DNA from: Sphingobacterium wenxiniae
GTDB lineage: Bacteria; Bacteroidota; Bacteroidia; Sphingobacteriales; Sphingobacteriaceae
Assembly: GCF_900116225.1 (NCBI RefSeq)
Contig: NZ_FOZZ01000002.1
Span: forward strand, 124,001 to 188,000
Length of the DNA stretch: 64,000 nt
Direction of reading: 5' to 3'
Shown here: positions 17,819 to 26,833 of the stretch, piece by piece
Layout: each line of letters begins with the position of its first letter
Position numbering within the stretch: position 1 is the first letter of the stretch
Notes under the pieces: generated by a model
Seen by the model: the letters and a program-made list of their open reading frames with translations, nothing else
Database searches by the model: none
Told to the model about the DNA's origin: nothing
Translations under genes and position numbers: made by a program

Positions 17819-18258
17819 GAAAGAGAGTTTAAAATAAAACCTATAAGGTTTGGTTATATATCCATGAGAAAAATGGAGTATCTCGAAAACCTCCGCATCA
17901 GGAAAAACCTTATAGGTTTAAATGGGAAACTTTAAAATAAGAAAGCCTCCTGATCAAGAAGGCTTGATTACATTTTTGTACAAGAATACCAAAAAGCCTG
18001 AAACGTGGTTCTTAAAAAATTTAAAAGTTTCCCATCTTGTGTTTACTTTGGCGGTAAAAGCTGTGTCTAATGATTTATTCATGCACTGTATTTTAAAGTT
18101 TGTGGCTTTAAGCCGTAAGCTATAAAGCGTAAGCATCTGTATAGTTTATATAAAACTTATAGCAAAAAGCAAAAGCTTTATTTTAAACAGGTTCTTTTAA
18201 GACAAAGATACAACCCCTATGTGGTGCAAAAAATACCCAATAGTAGGTATTTTTATTG
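17819..18258. repeat. 440-bp gene-free gap with several inverted repeats
   Basis: No convincing gene. AAACCTATAAGGTTT (about 17838-17852) is answered by its exact reverse complement AAACCTTATAGGTTT (about 17905-17919). AAACTTTAAAAT (17928-17939) pairs with ATTTTAAAGTTT (18090-18101), and ATGGGAAACTT (17922-17932) with AAGTTTCCCAT further on. A local hairpin AAGCCT/AGGCTT lies at 17943-17965. Convergent genes flank the gap, so some of these should act as terminators; the remainder looks like decayed palindromic repeats. Confidence 0.55.
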
Positions 18259-19374
18259 CTAATATGCTGCTGCAATCTCTGGAAGGAACTTGTTCCATCT
18301 TATTTTACCATGTTTCTCGCCTAAGCGCACGATAATTAATTTTTTCTCAGGATCAATAAAGATATATTGTCCTAATATCCCCTGAGCATAAAATGTGCCA
18401 TTTTCATTGGGAAGCCACCATTGATATTGATAATACCAAGCACTGTTATCGCTGCTGTCCAGCCTGGTTGACTCCTTTACCCATTGTTCAGATACAATTT
18501 GCTGTCCGTTCCAGTTTCCTTTGTTCAGATACAGTCTTCCTAACTTCGCAAAATCGCGGGCACGAGCATTGACACAACAAAATGTCTTTTCCAAACCATC
18601 TTTTTTGCGGTCAAGGCTCCAACTTGCATCAAATTCCATGCCTATAGGTTTCCATATTTTTTCTTCCAGATAGGTGCTTATGGTTTGTCCTTGCAGTGCG
18701 CGTTCCAACACCAGCCCCAAGATTTGGGTCGTTCCGCTTGTATAATCAAATTTTTCTCCAGGTTTATTTTTCAATTGGAGCTTATTGATAGCCTTTCGCA
18801 GATTTGTTCCATAGTAAAAAGTAGCTGCATGTCCGAATGGATTCGAATAGCTCTCATTGAAGTCCAATCCTGAAGTCATTTGAAGAAGGTGCTTGATAGT
18901 TACTATATCAAAGCCATTCTCTTTTAATTCTGGAATATAGTTGGTGATTGGCTCATCTACAGACTTGATCTTCCCTTCATCGATAGCAATTCCGATAAGC
19001 ATGGAAGTAATAGATTTTGCCATAGAAAAAGAAGCTACAATAGATTCCTCATCATATTTGTTAAAATATTTTTCATATTGGATACTATCGTTTTGGATGA
19101 TGAGGAAGGCGACGGTCTTGTTTTGGGAAAGATATTCGTCAAAGGTAACTTCAGTTTCATCTACGGTAATGTTCTTGGGACTTTTAGGTTGTTGGACATA
19201 GGGGAAAACAAAAGGTGTTTCTGGTGCTTCCACAGTCCGAGATGGGAATATTTTATGATCCGTAATGTTCGCAAAGTTGTAGAATACAAATCGACCTAAT
19301 TTACAGGATTGCAAAAGAACAAGACTTAAAAATAAAAGACAGATTAACCGGAATATATTTTTCGTAGGACTCAT
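18259..19374 (-). CDS. Lipoprotein serine hydrolase, beta-lactamase class C family
   Basis: Penicillin-binding-protein-like hydrolase (PF00144 type), 371 residues. The lipobox LLQSC makes C24 the likely lipidated Cys, so it is envelope-anchored. The SxxK motif is S117-M-A-K120 in SFSMAKSITSML. The second motif is YTS (FDYTSGTTQILG) rather than YxN, and HGK near the C-terminus replaces the KTG box. These changes are usual in esterase or peptidase members of the family, so this is unlikely to be a resistance enzyme. Substrate unknown. Its promoter region contains a 13-bp inverted repeat. Confidence 0.9.
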   Translation of the reverse strand: MSPTKNIFRLICLLFLSLVLLQSCKLGRFVFYNFANITDHKIFPSRTVEAPETPFVFPYVQQPKSPKNITVDETEVTFDEYLSQNKTVAFLIIQNDSIQYEKYFNKYDEESIVASFSMAKSITSMLIGIAIDEGKIKSVDEPITNYIPELKENGFDIVTIKHLLQMTSGLDFNESYSNPFGHAATFYYGTNLRKAINKLQLKNKPGEKFDYTSGTTQILGLVLERALQGQTISTYLEEKIWKPIGMEFDASWSLDRKKDGLEKTFCCVNARARDFAKLGRLYLNKGNWNGQQIVSEQWVKESTRLDSSDNSAWYYQYQWWLPNENGTFYAQGILGQYIFIDPEKKLIIVRLGEKHGKIRWNKFLPEIAAAY

Positions 19375-19388
19375 AAGGTTTATAACTT

Positions 19389-19428
19389 ATTTGCTAAAGA
19401 TACGAAAGATTTCGAATCTTTAGCAAAT
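19389..19428 (-). promoter_or_regulatory. Promoter of the serine hydrolase overlapped by a 13-bp inverted repeat
   Basis: ATTTGCTAAAGAT (19389-19401) and ATCTTTAGCAAAT (19416-19428) are perfect inverted repeats. Read on the minus strand they contain TTTG, then 21 nt, then TATCTTTA, a plausible -33/-7 pair. The repeat therefore overlaps the promoter as an operator would. Confidence 0.5.
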
Positions 19429-19460
19429 GAGAACGACCCCATTTGGGGTCGTTCTCATTT
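19425..19460 (-). terminator. Terminator of purL
   Basis: GAGAACGACCCC (19429-19440) and GGGGTCGTTCTC (19445-19456) form a perfect 12-bp stem, extended by AAAT/ATTT. It begins at the purL stop codon. Confidence 0.88.
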
Positions 19461-22400
19461 TATTTATTCGTCTCGCACCATTTGCGAGCGTTGATGAATG
19501 CTTCTATCCAAGGAGAAACTTCATCCTGTCTGTTCGTAGGGTAATGTGCCCAGTTCCATTGGAAGATAGAGCGTTCGATATGCGGCATGGTTACCAAGTG
19601 GCGACCTGTGCTATCACACAGCATAGCTGTGTTGTAATCGGAGCCATTAGGATTATGCGGATATTCCTCGTAAGCATATTTGGCCACGATGTTGTATTGC
19701 TCTTCTGCATGTGGCAAGTGGAATTTACCCTCACCATGGGAAATCCATACACCCAAGGTACTGCCTGCAAGCGTAGACAACATGATAGAGCTGTTCTCCT
19801 GCACTTTTACCGACACGAAATTGGATTCGTGTTTCTGTGATGTATTGTGGTGCATCTTTCCGTGTATTTCGTGTTCAGGATTTATAAGTTCCAATTCCAT
19901 GAATAATTGGCAACCGTTACAAATACCAACCGACATGGTGTCGGGACGTGCAAAGAAGTCTTCCAGGGCTTTCTTCGCTTTCTCATTATAAAGGAAAGCA
20001 CCAGCCCAGCCTTTGGCAGATCCCAATACATCGGAATTAGAGAATCCACCCACAGCTCCGATAAATTGAATATCTTCCAAGGTTTCACGACCGGAAATCA
20101 GGTCGGTCATGTGTACATCTTTCACATCAAAACCAGCCAAATACATCGCGTTGGCCATCTCACGCTCCGAGTTGGAACCTTTTTCACGGATAATGGCCGC
20201 TTTAATCCTCCCCAAACCCCTCCCAAGGAGGGGCTTTTTACCGCTGAACTGTGTCGGGAATACAAATTTTAAAGGTTGGTTCTTGTAATTGTTGTAGCGT
20301 ACTTCTGCCATTCCGTTTTTAGACTGTTTGTTGTCCAGTAGGAAGGAAGTTTTGAACCAAGTATCGCGTGTTTCTGCAACATGGAAGGTGAACTCATCTG
20401 CATTGTTTTTGATGGAAACGATTTCTCCCTCAATAGACTTACCAATTTTGGTTGCTTGTATACCTGCTTTGGATAAGGTAGATTCTAGAGTCAAATCGTC
20501 TTTGGCTTGTAGCACAACGGCGATGTTTTCGTTGAAAAGAACTTTTACCGTATCCGCTTCGCCTAATGCACTGAGGTCGTATTGAGCGCCTAAATTCACA
20601 TCGGCAAAGGTCATTTCCAATAAGGTAGTGATCAATCCTCCAGAACCAATATCATGTCCTGCTACGATTTGGCCTGTGATGATGGCCTCCTGAATGGTGT
20701 TGAAAGCCTTTTTGAAATATGCGGCGTCTTGGATCGTAGGTACGTCTGACCCGATTTTATTATTTATCTGTGCGAAGGAAGAACCTCCTAACTTGAAGCT
20801 ATCCTGCGAAAGATTGATATAATAAATAGAACCAGCATTTTTAGAAAGTACAGGTTCGACTACTTTGTTGATGTTCGTACAATTACCAGCTGCTGAAATA
20901 ATCAAGGTGCCTGGCGCAAGCACGTTTTCTCCGTTCGGATACTTCTGTTTCATGGATAGGGAATCCTTGCCTGTAGGTATGTTGATGCCCAAAGCGATGG
21001 CAAAGTCCGAACAGCCTTTAACAGCTTCGTATAAGCGTGCGTCTTCTCCTTCATTGTTACAAGGCCACATCCAGTTAGCGGATAGGGAAACACCGGCCAA
21101 ACCATTTTTGATAGGCGCGAATACCAAGTTGGACAAAGATTCAGCAATGGCGTTACGAGAACCTGCTACAGGGTCAACCAACGCGGTTAATGGTGAATGT
21201 CCTACTGTCGTAGCAATACCCTCGGTAGAAGTATAGTCAAGTGCCATTACTCCCACGTTGTTCAACGGAAGTTGCAACGGACCTGTACATTGCTGTTTAG
21301 CAACACGACCACCCACACAACGGTCGACCTTATTGGTCAACCAATCTTTGGACGCAACAGCTTCCAACTGTAAAACATGATTGAGATAGGTTGGCACTTG
21401 CTTCACATCGTAAGCAAGGTCATCATATTGGCGTACAATCTTCTTGTCCTGCATGATGGTCTTCGGCGAAGAACCGAAGAAGTCTTCCAAAGCATAATCC
21501 ATCGGTTTTTCGCCTGTGGTTTTGGATTGGAAGGTGAAACGATGGTCTCCTGTTACGTCACCTACAGCATACATCGGTGCACGTTCACGATCTGCTATCT
21601 TTTTCAAGGTCTCGATATCTTTTTCGGCAATCACCAATCCCATACGTTCCTGAGATTCATTGCCGATGATTTCTTTGGCAGAAAGGGTAGGGTCGCCCAC
21701 AGGCAACTTATCCATATCGATTAACCCTCCGGTTTCTTCCACCAGCTCTGAAAGGCAATTTAGATGTCCGCCAGCGCCATGGTCATGGATAGAAACGATA
21801 GGATTATGATCGGACTCAACAAAAGCACGGATAGCATTGGCCGCCCGTTTTTGCATTTCAGGATTAGAGCGTTGAATAGCATTTAGCTCAATACCAGACC
21901 CAAAGGCTCCTGTATCGGCCGATGATACAGCTGCACCACCCATTCCTATACGGTAGTTTTCACCTCCTAGGATAACAATCTTATCACCTGTTTTCGGCAT
22001 GTGTTTTTTAGCTTGGTCAGCTTTACCATAACCAACACCACCAGCTTGCATGATAACCTTATCATAACCCAACTTACGGCCTTCTTCTTCATGTTCAAAG
22101 GTCAATACGGAGCCAGTAATGAGTGGTTGACCGAATTTATTTCCGAAATCCGAGGCCCCGTTGGATGCTTTAATTAAGATATCCATAGGTGTTTGGTATA
22201 ACCAATTACGCTCGTCCATACCTTTTTCCCATGGGCGTTCCTCATTAAGACGGGAGTAGGCAGTCATATAGATAGCTGTTCCAGCCAAAGGAAGCGCTCC
22301 CTGTCCACCTGCTAGGCGGTCACGGATTTCTCCGCCGGAACCTGTCGCAGCTCCCGCAAAAGGCTCCACCGTAGTCGGGAAGTTGTGTGTCTCGGCTTTC

Positions 22401-23131
22401 AGCGACAACACCGATTCAAATTCCTTTTCTTCATAGAAGTCGGGTTTGTCGGCTGATTTTGGTGCAAATTGTGTGACTTTAGGTCCTTTGACGAATGCCA
22501 CGTTATCTTTATAGGCCGAAACAATATCATTAGGATTCGTTTCGGAAGTTTTTTTAATCAGTTTGAATAGGGAAGTGGGTTGCTCTTCACCATCAATAAT
22601 AAACGTACCATTGAAAATTTTGTGTCGGCAGTGTTCAGAATTGGCCTGTGAGAAGGCAAAGACTTCCGAATCGGTCAACTTCCGTCCCAGTTTGTTGGAC
22701 AGGTTATTCAAGTAAGTTACTTCTTCGGAGCTAAGGGCAAGCCCTTCGGATTTATTGTAGGCATCAATATCGTCTATTTCCAAAATAGGTTCGGGTTGAA
22801 TATTGATGTTGTACATTTCTTGTGTTAAAGACTCATATTTCTGAGAAATCATGGGGTCGAAATCGGTAAAGTCTTCATCGACCTTCTGGAACTCCTCGAT
22901 ACGGATAATGCCTTCTATACCCATATTCTGGGTGATTTCTACGGCGTTGGTGCTCCAAGGCGTAATCATAGCCGCGCGTGGGCCTATGTAGTAATCGCTA
23001 AGCGTCTGTTCGTTGAGTTTTGTAGCGTTTCCAAAGAGCCAGTTTAGTTTCGAGATATCTTCCGTAGATAAATCTTGTTGGGTTTGCACACCATATAGAG
23101 TGTGGCTTGGGTTCACAAAGAAATGAATCAT
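19460..23131 (-). CDS. purL: Phosphoribosylformylglycinamidine synthase
   Basis: Fourth step of de novo purine synthesis: FGAR plus glutamine and ATP gives FGAM. This is the large single-chain form. I start it at the ATG at 23131 (MIHFFVNPSHTLYGVQ), because the predicted RNA start lies near 23164, which leaves upstream start codons outside the transcript. That gives 1223 residues. Seen are the FGARAT linker (FAFSQANSEHCRHKIFNG), the ATP-binding core (LKAETHNFPTTVEPFAGAATGSGGEIRD in pieces) and the C-terminal glutaminase with GICNGCQLFMEL. Residues about 964-976 are encoded by a palindromic repeat (see 20204-20240). It is monocistronic. Confidence 0.96.
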   Translation of the reverse strand: MIHFFVNPSHTLYGVQTQQDLSTEDISKLNWLFGNATKLNEQTLSDYYIGPRAAMITPWSTNAVEITQNMGIEGIIRIEEFQKVDEDFTDFDPMISQKYESLTQEMYNINIQPEPILEIDDIDAYNKSEGLALSSEEVTYLNNLSNKLGRKLTDSEVFAFSQANSEHCRHKIFNGTFIIDGEEQPTSLFKLIKKTSETNPNDIVSAYKDNVAFVKGPKVTQFAPKSADKPDFYEEKEFESVLSLKAETHNFPTTVEPFAGAATGSGGEIRDRLAGGQGALPLAGTAIYMTAYSRLNEERPWEKGMDERNWLYQTPMDILIKASNGASDFGNKFGQPLITGSVLTFEHEEEGRKLGYDKVIMQAGGVGYGKADQAKKHMPKTGDKIVILGGENYRIGMGGAAVSSADTGAFGSGIELNAIQRSNPEMQKRAANAIRAFVESDHNPIVSIHDHGAGGHLNCLSELVEETGGLIDMDKLPVGDPTLSAKEIIGNESQERMGLVIAEKDIETLKKIADRERAPMYAVGDVTGDHRFTFQSKTTGEKPMDYALEDFFGSSPKTIMQDKKIVRQYDDLAYDVKQVPTYLNHVLQLEAVASKDWLTNKVDRCVGGRVAKQQCTGPLQLPLNNVGVMALDYTSTEGIATTVGHSPLTALVDPVAGSRNAIAESLSNLVFAPIKNGLAGVSLSANWMWPCNNEGEDARLYEAVKGCSDFAIALGINIPTGKDSLSMKQKYPNGENVLAPGTLIISAAGNCTNINKVVEPVLSKNAGSIYYINLSQDSFKLGGSSFAQINNKIGSDVPTIQDAAYFKKAFNTIQEAIITGQIVAGHDIGSGGLITTLLEMTFADVNLGAQYDLSALGEADTVKVLFNENIAVVLQAKDDLTLESTLSKAGIQATKIGKSIEGEIVSIKNNADEFTFHVAETRDTWFKTSFLLDNKQSKNGMAEVRYNNYKNQPLKFVFPTQFSGKKPLLGRGLGRIKAAIIREKGSNSEREMANAMYLAGFDVKDVHMTDLISGRETLEDIQFIGAVGGFSNSDVLGSAKGWAGAFLYNEKAKKALEDFFARPDTMSVGICNGCQLFMELELINPEHEIHGKMHHNTSQKHESNFVSVKVQENSSIMLSTLAGSTLGVWISHGEGKFHLPHAEEQYNIVAKYAYEEYPHNPNGSDYNTAMLCDSTGRHLVTMPHIERSIFQWNWAHYPTNRQDEVSPWIEAFINARKWCETNK
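20204..20240. repeat. C/G-rich palindromic repeat inside the purL frame
   Basis: The plus strand reads AATCCTCCCC, AAACCCCTCC, CAAGGAGGGG, CTTTTTA. This matches the plan of the intergenic repeats at 29648 and 33578 (TAATCC then C-blocks then AAGGGG) and shares CTCCCAAGGAG with the repeat at 25118. It keeps the purL frame open and encodes approximately KPLLGRGLGRIK, just before the glutaminase domain start AAIIREKGSNSERE. Confidence 0.75.
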
Positions 23132-23170
23132 TACTAAGGGTGTATTTTGAACGTTCTTCAAATCAAAGCA

Positions 23171-23202
23171 CAAATTTAACTAAATTCATGTTCATATACA
23201 AT
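23171..23202 (-). promoter_or_regulatory. Promoter of purL
   Basis: On the minus strand ATTG (23202-23199), 20 nt, TAAATTTG (23178-23171), an exact -7 match. RNA start near 23164 gives a leader of about 33 nt. No purine riboswitch is seen. The 156 bp on to the VF530 gene hold nothing I recognise. Confidence 0.65.
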
Positions 23203-23358
23203 ATAATTGCAATGCCTAGGAAAACGAATTTGCAGTTAACGATGTGTTGTCGGTTTACAATGACTTATTGTCAACGCTCAATGGTGTTGTGCTGGTCATC
23301 AGCGGCTTATTGTCAGCCTACAATCATCCATTGTTCATTCGCAGTTTGTTGATTGCGG

Positions 23359-23580
23359 CTATTTCCCCAATGTTTCAATATATAAATCTTCGACTTTTTT
23401 TCGAGCCCAAGGCGTTTTGCGTAAAAATGTAAGAGAAGATTTTATACTAGGGTTTTCTAAGAAGCAGTTGATTGGTATCTGTCGTCCCAGGGGCTTCCAA
23501 CCTCCGTAATAATCCAGCAGTTCTTCGATAATCGTATCTAACCTTTTGCCGTGCAAGGGGTTGTTCGGTTGTTTTTCCAT
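23359..23580 (-). CDS. VF530 family (DUF2132) DNA-binding protein
   Basis: Small protein of 73 residues from the ATG at 23580 ([21 protein letters not shown]); the longer frame adds ten unlikely residues. The motif NNPLHG...[40 protein letters not shown] is the whole VF530 domain, known from a Vibrio structure and proposed to bind DNA. The role is unknown. It follows the helicase-like gene at 71 bp with a strong hairpin in between, so the two may be only partly co-expressed. Confidence 0.88.
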   Translation of the reverse strand: MEKQPNNPLHGKRLDTIIEELLDYYGGWKPLGRQIPINCFLENPSIKSSLTFLRKTPWARKKVEDLYIETLGK

Positions 23581-23599
23581 ATCTAAATAAAGGTTTAAA

Positions 23600-23632
23600 C
23601 GCAGTCGCAAGCTACAAAAGCTTGCGACTGCG
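23600..23632 (-). terminator. Hairpin between helicase-like and VF530 genes
   Basis: CGCAGTCGCAAGCT (23600-23613) and AGCTTGCGACTGCG (23619-23632) form a perfect 14-bp stem with a 5-nt loop. The following minus-strand sequence starts TTTAAACC, a weak T-run, so it could be a terminator or an RNA-stabilising hairpin. Confidence 0.65.
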
Positions 23633-23651
23633 AGGAATAGTGCCTCAAGAA

Positions 23652-24926
23652 TTATCTTTTCTTATTCTTTTTGGTCATTTTGGCTTTTGTACCAGCACCA
23701 TAATTATAGGTTTTGCTGTTACTTTCTTTCTTTTTATGAAAAGCGCCACCCTGTGATTCGTCCACTTCTATCTTTTCCTTCGGATTATTAGAGGGTTGAT
23801 AAATTTTGAGATCATCAGGTAGCGGCATGACCGGGATTTTCTTTCCAAGTGATTGCTCTATTTTTTTGAGTTCCGGCAGTTCGATGTCTGTAGCAAACGT
23901 GATTGCAATCACCTCTTCATCTCCTGTTTTTACCATGCGTTGTAGAAACAGATCTCTATTTTCTGGTATTTCGAAATGAAAGATAAAAGGAATTTCACTT
24001 AAATCAAGGTCATCCGTGCCTTCATTGGCAACAATCAATATCCTGCACTCCGGTATTTGCTTGAAATCTTGGATGTCATCCATGCCTGCATCGTCATAAA
24101 ATAAAGGATGCAAGACAGCGACTTCTCCTTTTTTAGCCCGTAGACTTTGGCTGAGCTTTTGTGCTGTAAGTCGGCTATTTACGAATACCACCACTTTGTC
24201 AAATACCTCATCATCTGCCATCATGAGGTTAAGCAAATTGATTTTTGTGGTAAAATTAGGCACTTGGTACAGCATGAGCTCGTGCGTTTCAGCAATGTCC
24301 TGCCCCAGCTCATCAACCTCGACCAAAGTAGCAAAAGGCATAAAACCATCGATCATCAAATGTAGCTTTTCATGTTCGACCGTGCTGAATGCCAGATACT
24401 GAACTTTACCACAGCTTTGCGCAAGTTCCCTAACAGGAGTTTGCATGCCTTGCTTTACGATTTCTTCTGCGTCATCGATAATGAAAGTTTGGATGCGATT
24501 CAAATTAAGGCCAAGCTTAAGATACACCGCACGTGCACGGTTAGGTGTTGCAACGACAATATCTACCCCACGAACCAGATCTTCGATTTCTTCCTCCATG
24601 CTGCCGCTTGTTTTAAGCCCCATGATATGGAGGTTCCTATTCTTGCTGATGGCTAGAAAGCGATCTACTATTTCTGTTATTCGCTCTTCATTAGGTGCCA
24701 AAATTAAAACTTTTGGAGCTTCATCCTGCGTGTACTTTAGTCGCATCAATACGCCAAGGACATAGGATGTGGTTTTTCCGGCACCTTCGGGTGCAATGCC
24801 GAGAATACTGTGCCCGCCAATGATTCGGGAGATGGATTTTAACTGAAATTCCTTTGCGGTAAAATACCCCAGATCATTCATCGCTGAATGAAGACTTTTA
24901 CTAAGCTTTAATTTATCTAAAGACAC
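23652..24926 (-). CDS. DEAD/DEAH-box-like RNA helicase with degenerate motifs
   Basis: SF2 helicase fold, 424 residues from a GTG at 24926 ([31 protein letters not shown] in pieces, with a Q-motif-like start). I prefer this start because a promoter at 24956-24984 would begin RNA near 24949, downstream of the TTG that opens the longest frame. Walker A is APEGAGKTT (intact GKT), motif II is DDAEE instead of DEAD, motif III is FST instead of SAT. Motif VI is [10 protein letters not shown] instead of HRxGRxGR, so the arginine fingers are missing. The tail is basic (KKNKKR). It may bind RNA with weak or no ATPase-coupled unwinding. Confidence 0.85.
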   Translation of the reverse strand: MSLDKLKLSKSLHSAMNDLGYFTAKEFQLKSISRIIGGHSILGIAPEGAGKTTSYVLGVLMRLKYTQDEAPKVLILAPNEERITEIVDRFLAISKNRNLHIMGLKTSGSMEEEIEDLVRGVDIVVATPNRARAVYLKLGLNLNRIQTFIIDDAEEIVKQGMQTPVRELAQSCGKVQYLAFSTVEHEKLHLMIDGFMPFATLVEVDELGQDIAETHELMLYQVPNFTTKINLLNLMMADDEVFDKVVVFVNSRLTAQKLSQSLRAKKGEVAVLHPLFYDDAGMDDIQDFKQIPECRILIVANEGTDDLDLSEIPFIFHFEIPENRDLFLQRMVKTGDEEVIAITFATDIELPELKKIEQSLGKKIPVMPLPDDLKIYQPSNNPKEKIEVDESQGGAFHKKKESNSKTYNYGAGTKAKMTKKNKKR

Positions 24927-24955
24927 GGCTGAATAATTAAATGAATCCGAAGGGA

Positions 24956-24984
24956 CAAAGTTAACCAAATATTTACAGAACAAA
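24956..24984 (-). promoter_or_regulatory. Promoter of the helicase-like gene
   Basis: On the minus strand TTTG (24984-24981), 17 nt, TAACTTTG (24963-24956). Both boxes are exact. It places the RNA start about 23 nt before the GTG at 24926. Confidence 0.65.
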
Positions 24985-25433
24985 ATGTTTTTAGCGAGAA
25001 TCGTGTTGAGGTAAAATGGAGGGTTCCTTTCGACAATGTGTCTATTATTCCCATTGCAAAACCTTTCTGTCCCTCGCCGGGACTAGGCATTCGTTATCAA
25101 AAAGCTTTTTGTAATAGTCCTCACCCTTAATCACTCTCCCAAGGAGAGGGAGACCAATTAGTTGCCTTGACAGTTAGACAGGTAGCAAACTATACACTCG
25201 AGAGGGCTGGGGAGAGGAGAATAATGCAGGCACACTTATCTTGACGCCAAAGCGAAAGCTTTTGGAGGGCTGGGCGATATAAAAAAACTGTCTAATAAAA
25301 CCCTCTATTTGTTTTAAGCATAAAAATAAGATGCGTTGACCCTAGGTTTTAGCATATTCTTAGAACTGAATTTAAGGTGTATTTCCTATTTTTATCCCGA
25401 GATAAAATGCATCATCATCTTTAGCAATACGAA
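24985..25433. repeat. 449-bp gene-free gap with a C/G-rich palindromic repeat
   Basis: Between divergent helicase-like and acyltransferase genes. From 25118 to 25222 lies a repeat-like block: TCCTCACCC at 25118, a hairpin CTCTCCC-AAG-GAGAGGG around 25134-25150, and GAGGGCTGGGGAGAGGAG at the far end, complementary in style to the first part. It resembles the block at 26631-26781 and shares CTCCCAAGGAG-like sequence with the purL insert. AAAGC...GCTTT words elsewhere in the gap are weak. No small gene is convincing. Confidence 0.6.
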
Positions 25434-26567
25434 ATGATCCAAACTGAAACGCCTTCATCGGCATTTGTAGATTCGAAACCCCATTATACTATTCTGGATG
25501 GACTGCGCGGTGTAGCCGCTTTAATGGTTTTAGGCTACCATATATTTGAAGCTTTTGCTACCAGCCATATCGATCAACATATCAACCACGGCTATTTAGC
25601 GGTAGATTTCTTTTTTCTGCTGTCCGGTTTTGTGATAGCCTATGCTTATGATGAACGCTGGAAAAAAAATACCATAACCCTGAAAGGGTTCCTGAAGCGT
25701 CGCTTGATCCGTCTACATCCCATGGTCGTCATCGGGGCTATTATTGGTGCTTTTATGTTTTACTTCCAAGGCTGTGAGGTGTGGGATGTATCGGTTGTGC
25801 CGGTAACATTGCTTTTAGTGTCTACGATGTTAAATGCACTGTTAATTCCTGTGACCACGGGCTTTGAAATCCGTGGCGTAGGGGAGATGTATCCTTTGAA
25901 CGGCCCCAGTTGGTCTCTGTTCTTTGAGTATATCGGCAATATTTTATATGTGTTATTTCTTCGTCTGTTGCCCACACGGGCATTGGCCGTCCTTGTCTTC
26001 CTTGCAGGGTGTGGATTAGCTTCTTTTGCCATTTTCGGTCCTTTGGGTGATCTTGGTGCTGGGTTTGCGATGACGGAAAATGATATTTTAGGGGGTTCCT
26101 TGCGTCTACTGTTCTCCTTTTCGGCAGGTTTGTTGTTATCCCGGATATTTAGGCCCACGAAGATAAAAGGGGCATTTTGGATCGGTAGCCTTGTTCTCAT
26201 AACAATATGTGCTATCCCAAGAATCGGTGGATACGATCATCTGTGGATGAACGGTTTGTATGATAGTATCTGTGTGATTCTTATTTTTCCACTACTTGTT
26301 TATATTGGTGCTTCGGGTACACTGACCGGAAAAACGGCTACACGTGTATGCAAGTTTCTGGGCGATATATCTTATCCTTTGTATATGGTACATTATCCTT
26401 TTATCTATCTTTATTTTGCCTGGGTGAAGAATGAGAATCTAACGTTCGTAGAATCGCTACCCGGAGCAGTGGCTGTAGTTGTCGGCAGTGTGCTGTTGGC
26501 GTATCTGTGTTTAAAGTTCTACGATATACCTGTACGAAGATATTTGACCCGAAGGTTTTTGAAATAA
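25434..26567 (+). CDS. Acyltransferase 3 family membrane protein
   Basis: Integral-membrane O-acyltransferase (OafA/NodX type), 377 residues, probably adding acetyl or another acyl group to a glycan or lipid. The start HYTILDGLRGVAALMVLGYHIFEAF holds the family's Arg and the catalytic-type His; FFLLSGFVIAYAY and KGFLKRRLIRLHPM follow. About ten hydrophobic segments are visible, ending YPLYMVHYPFIYLYF and a basic tail. It is alone, with no glycan gene cluster around it, so the acceptor is unknown. Confidence 0.92.
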   Translation: MIQTETPSSAFVDSKPHYTILDGLRGVAALMVLGYHIFEAFATSHIDQHINHGYLAVDFFFLLSGFVIAYAYDERWKKNTITLKGFLKRRLIRLHPMVVIGAIIGAFMFYFQGCEVWDVSVVPVTLLLVSTMLNALLIPVTTGFEIRGVGEMYPLNGPSWSLFFEYIGNILYVLFLRLLPTRALAVLVFLAGCGLASFAIFGPLGDLGAGFAMTENDILGGSLRLLFSFSAGLLLSRIFRPTKIKGAFWIGSLVLITICAIPRIGGYDHLWMNGLYDSICVILIFPLLVYIGASGTLTGKTATRVCKFLGDISYPLYMVHYPFIYLYFAWVKNENLTFVESLPGAVAVVVGSVLLAYLCLKFYDIPVRRYLTRRFLK

Positions 26568-26595
26568 AGCTTATAGCAATAGGCTATAAGCTTTA
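26565..26595 (+). terminator. 13-bp hairpin overlapping the acyltransferase stop codon
   Basis: TAAAGCTTATAGC (26565-26577) and GCTATAAGCTTTA (26583-26595) are perfect inverted repeats with a 5-nt loop. The first TAA is the stop codon. No T-run follows, so this may be a repeat-derived hairpin; related words (AGCTATAAAGCG, ACTTATAGC) occur near 18119-18172. Confidence 0.55.
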
Positions 26596-26630
26596 AATAA
26601 ATTATACAGCAGATAGCTTACTGCTTTAAA

Positions 26631-26781
26631 ATCCTCACCCCAGCCTTCTCCCTCGTCAGATCCCTTTCCTGAGTCGAGACCTCGCTGGCGCGAGCGTGCC
26701 GCTCGTGCCTTAAATAATTAAAGGACCCCCTCTCTCTTTCAAGTTACACTTCGTTAAACTTGAAAGAGGGAGGGTGAGGAT
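26631..26781. repeat. C/G-rich palindromic repeat block
   Basis: The gap between convergent acyltransferase and ribF genes is filled by this block. ATCCTCACCCCAGCC at 26631 is mirrored by GAGGGAGGGTGAGGAT ending at 26781. Inside are CTCTTTCAAGTT/AACTTGAAAGAG (about 26734-26768) and a GC-rich stem around 26685-26708 (GGCGCGAGC...GCTCGTGCC). It probably stops transcription from both sides. Confidence 0.7.
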
Positions 26782-26833
26782 GTTACGAGAATAAAGAAAG
26801 TAAGACTTCCGAAGTTTTTAAACGGCGAAGCCC

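Noticed and set aside
18259..19374. AmpC-type beta-lactamase resistance gene
   Set aside because: The YxN and KTG boxes are replaced by YTS and HGK and the protein is a lipoprotein, which fits a generic serine hydrolase better.
23107..23432. Small ORFs between purL and the VF530 gene on the plus strand
   Set aside because: They overlap the purL start or antisense the VF530 gene and show no protein-like motif.
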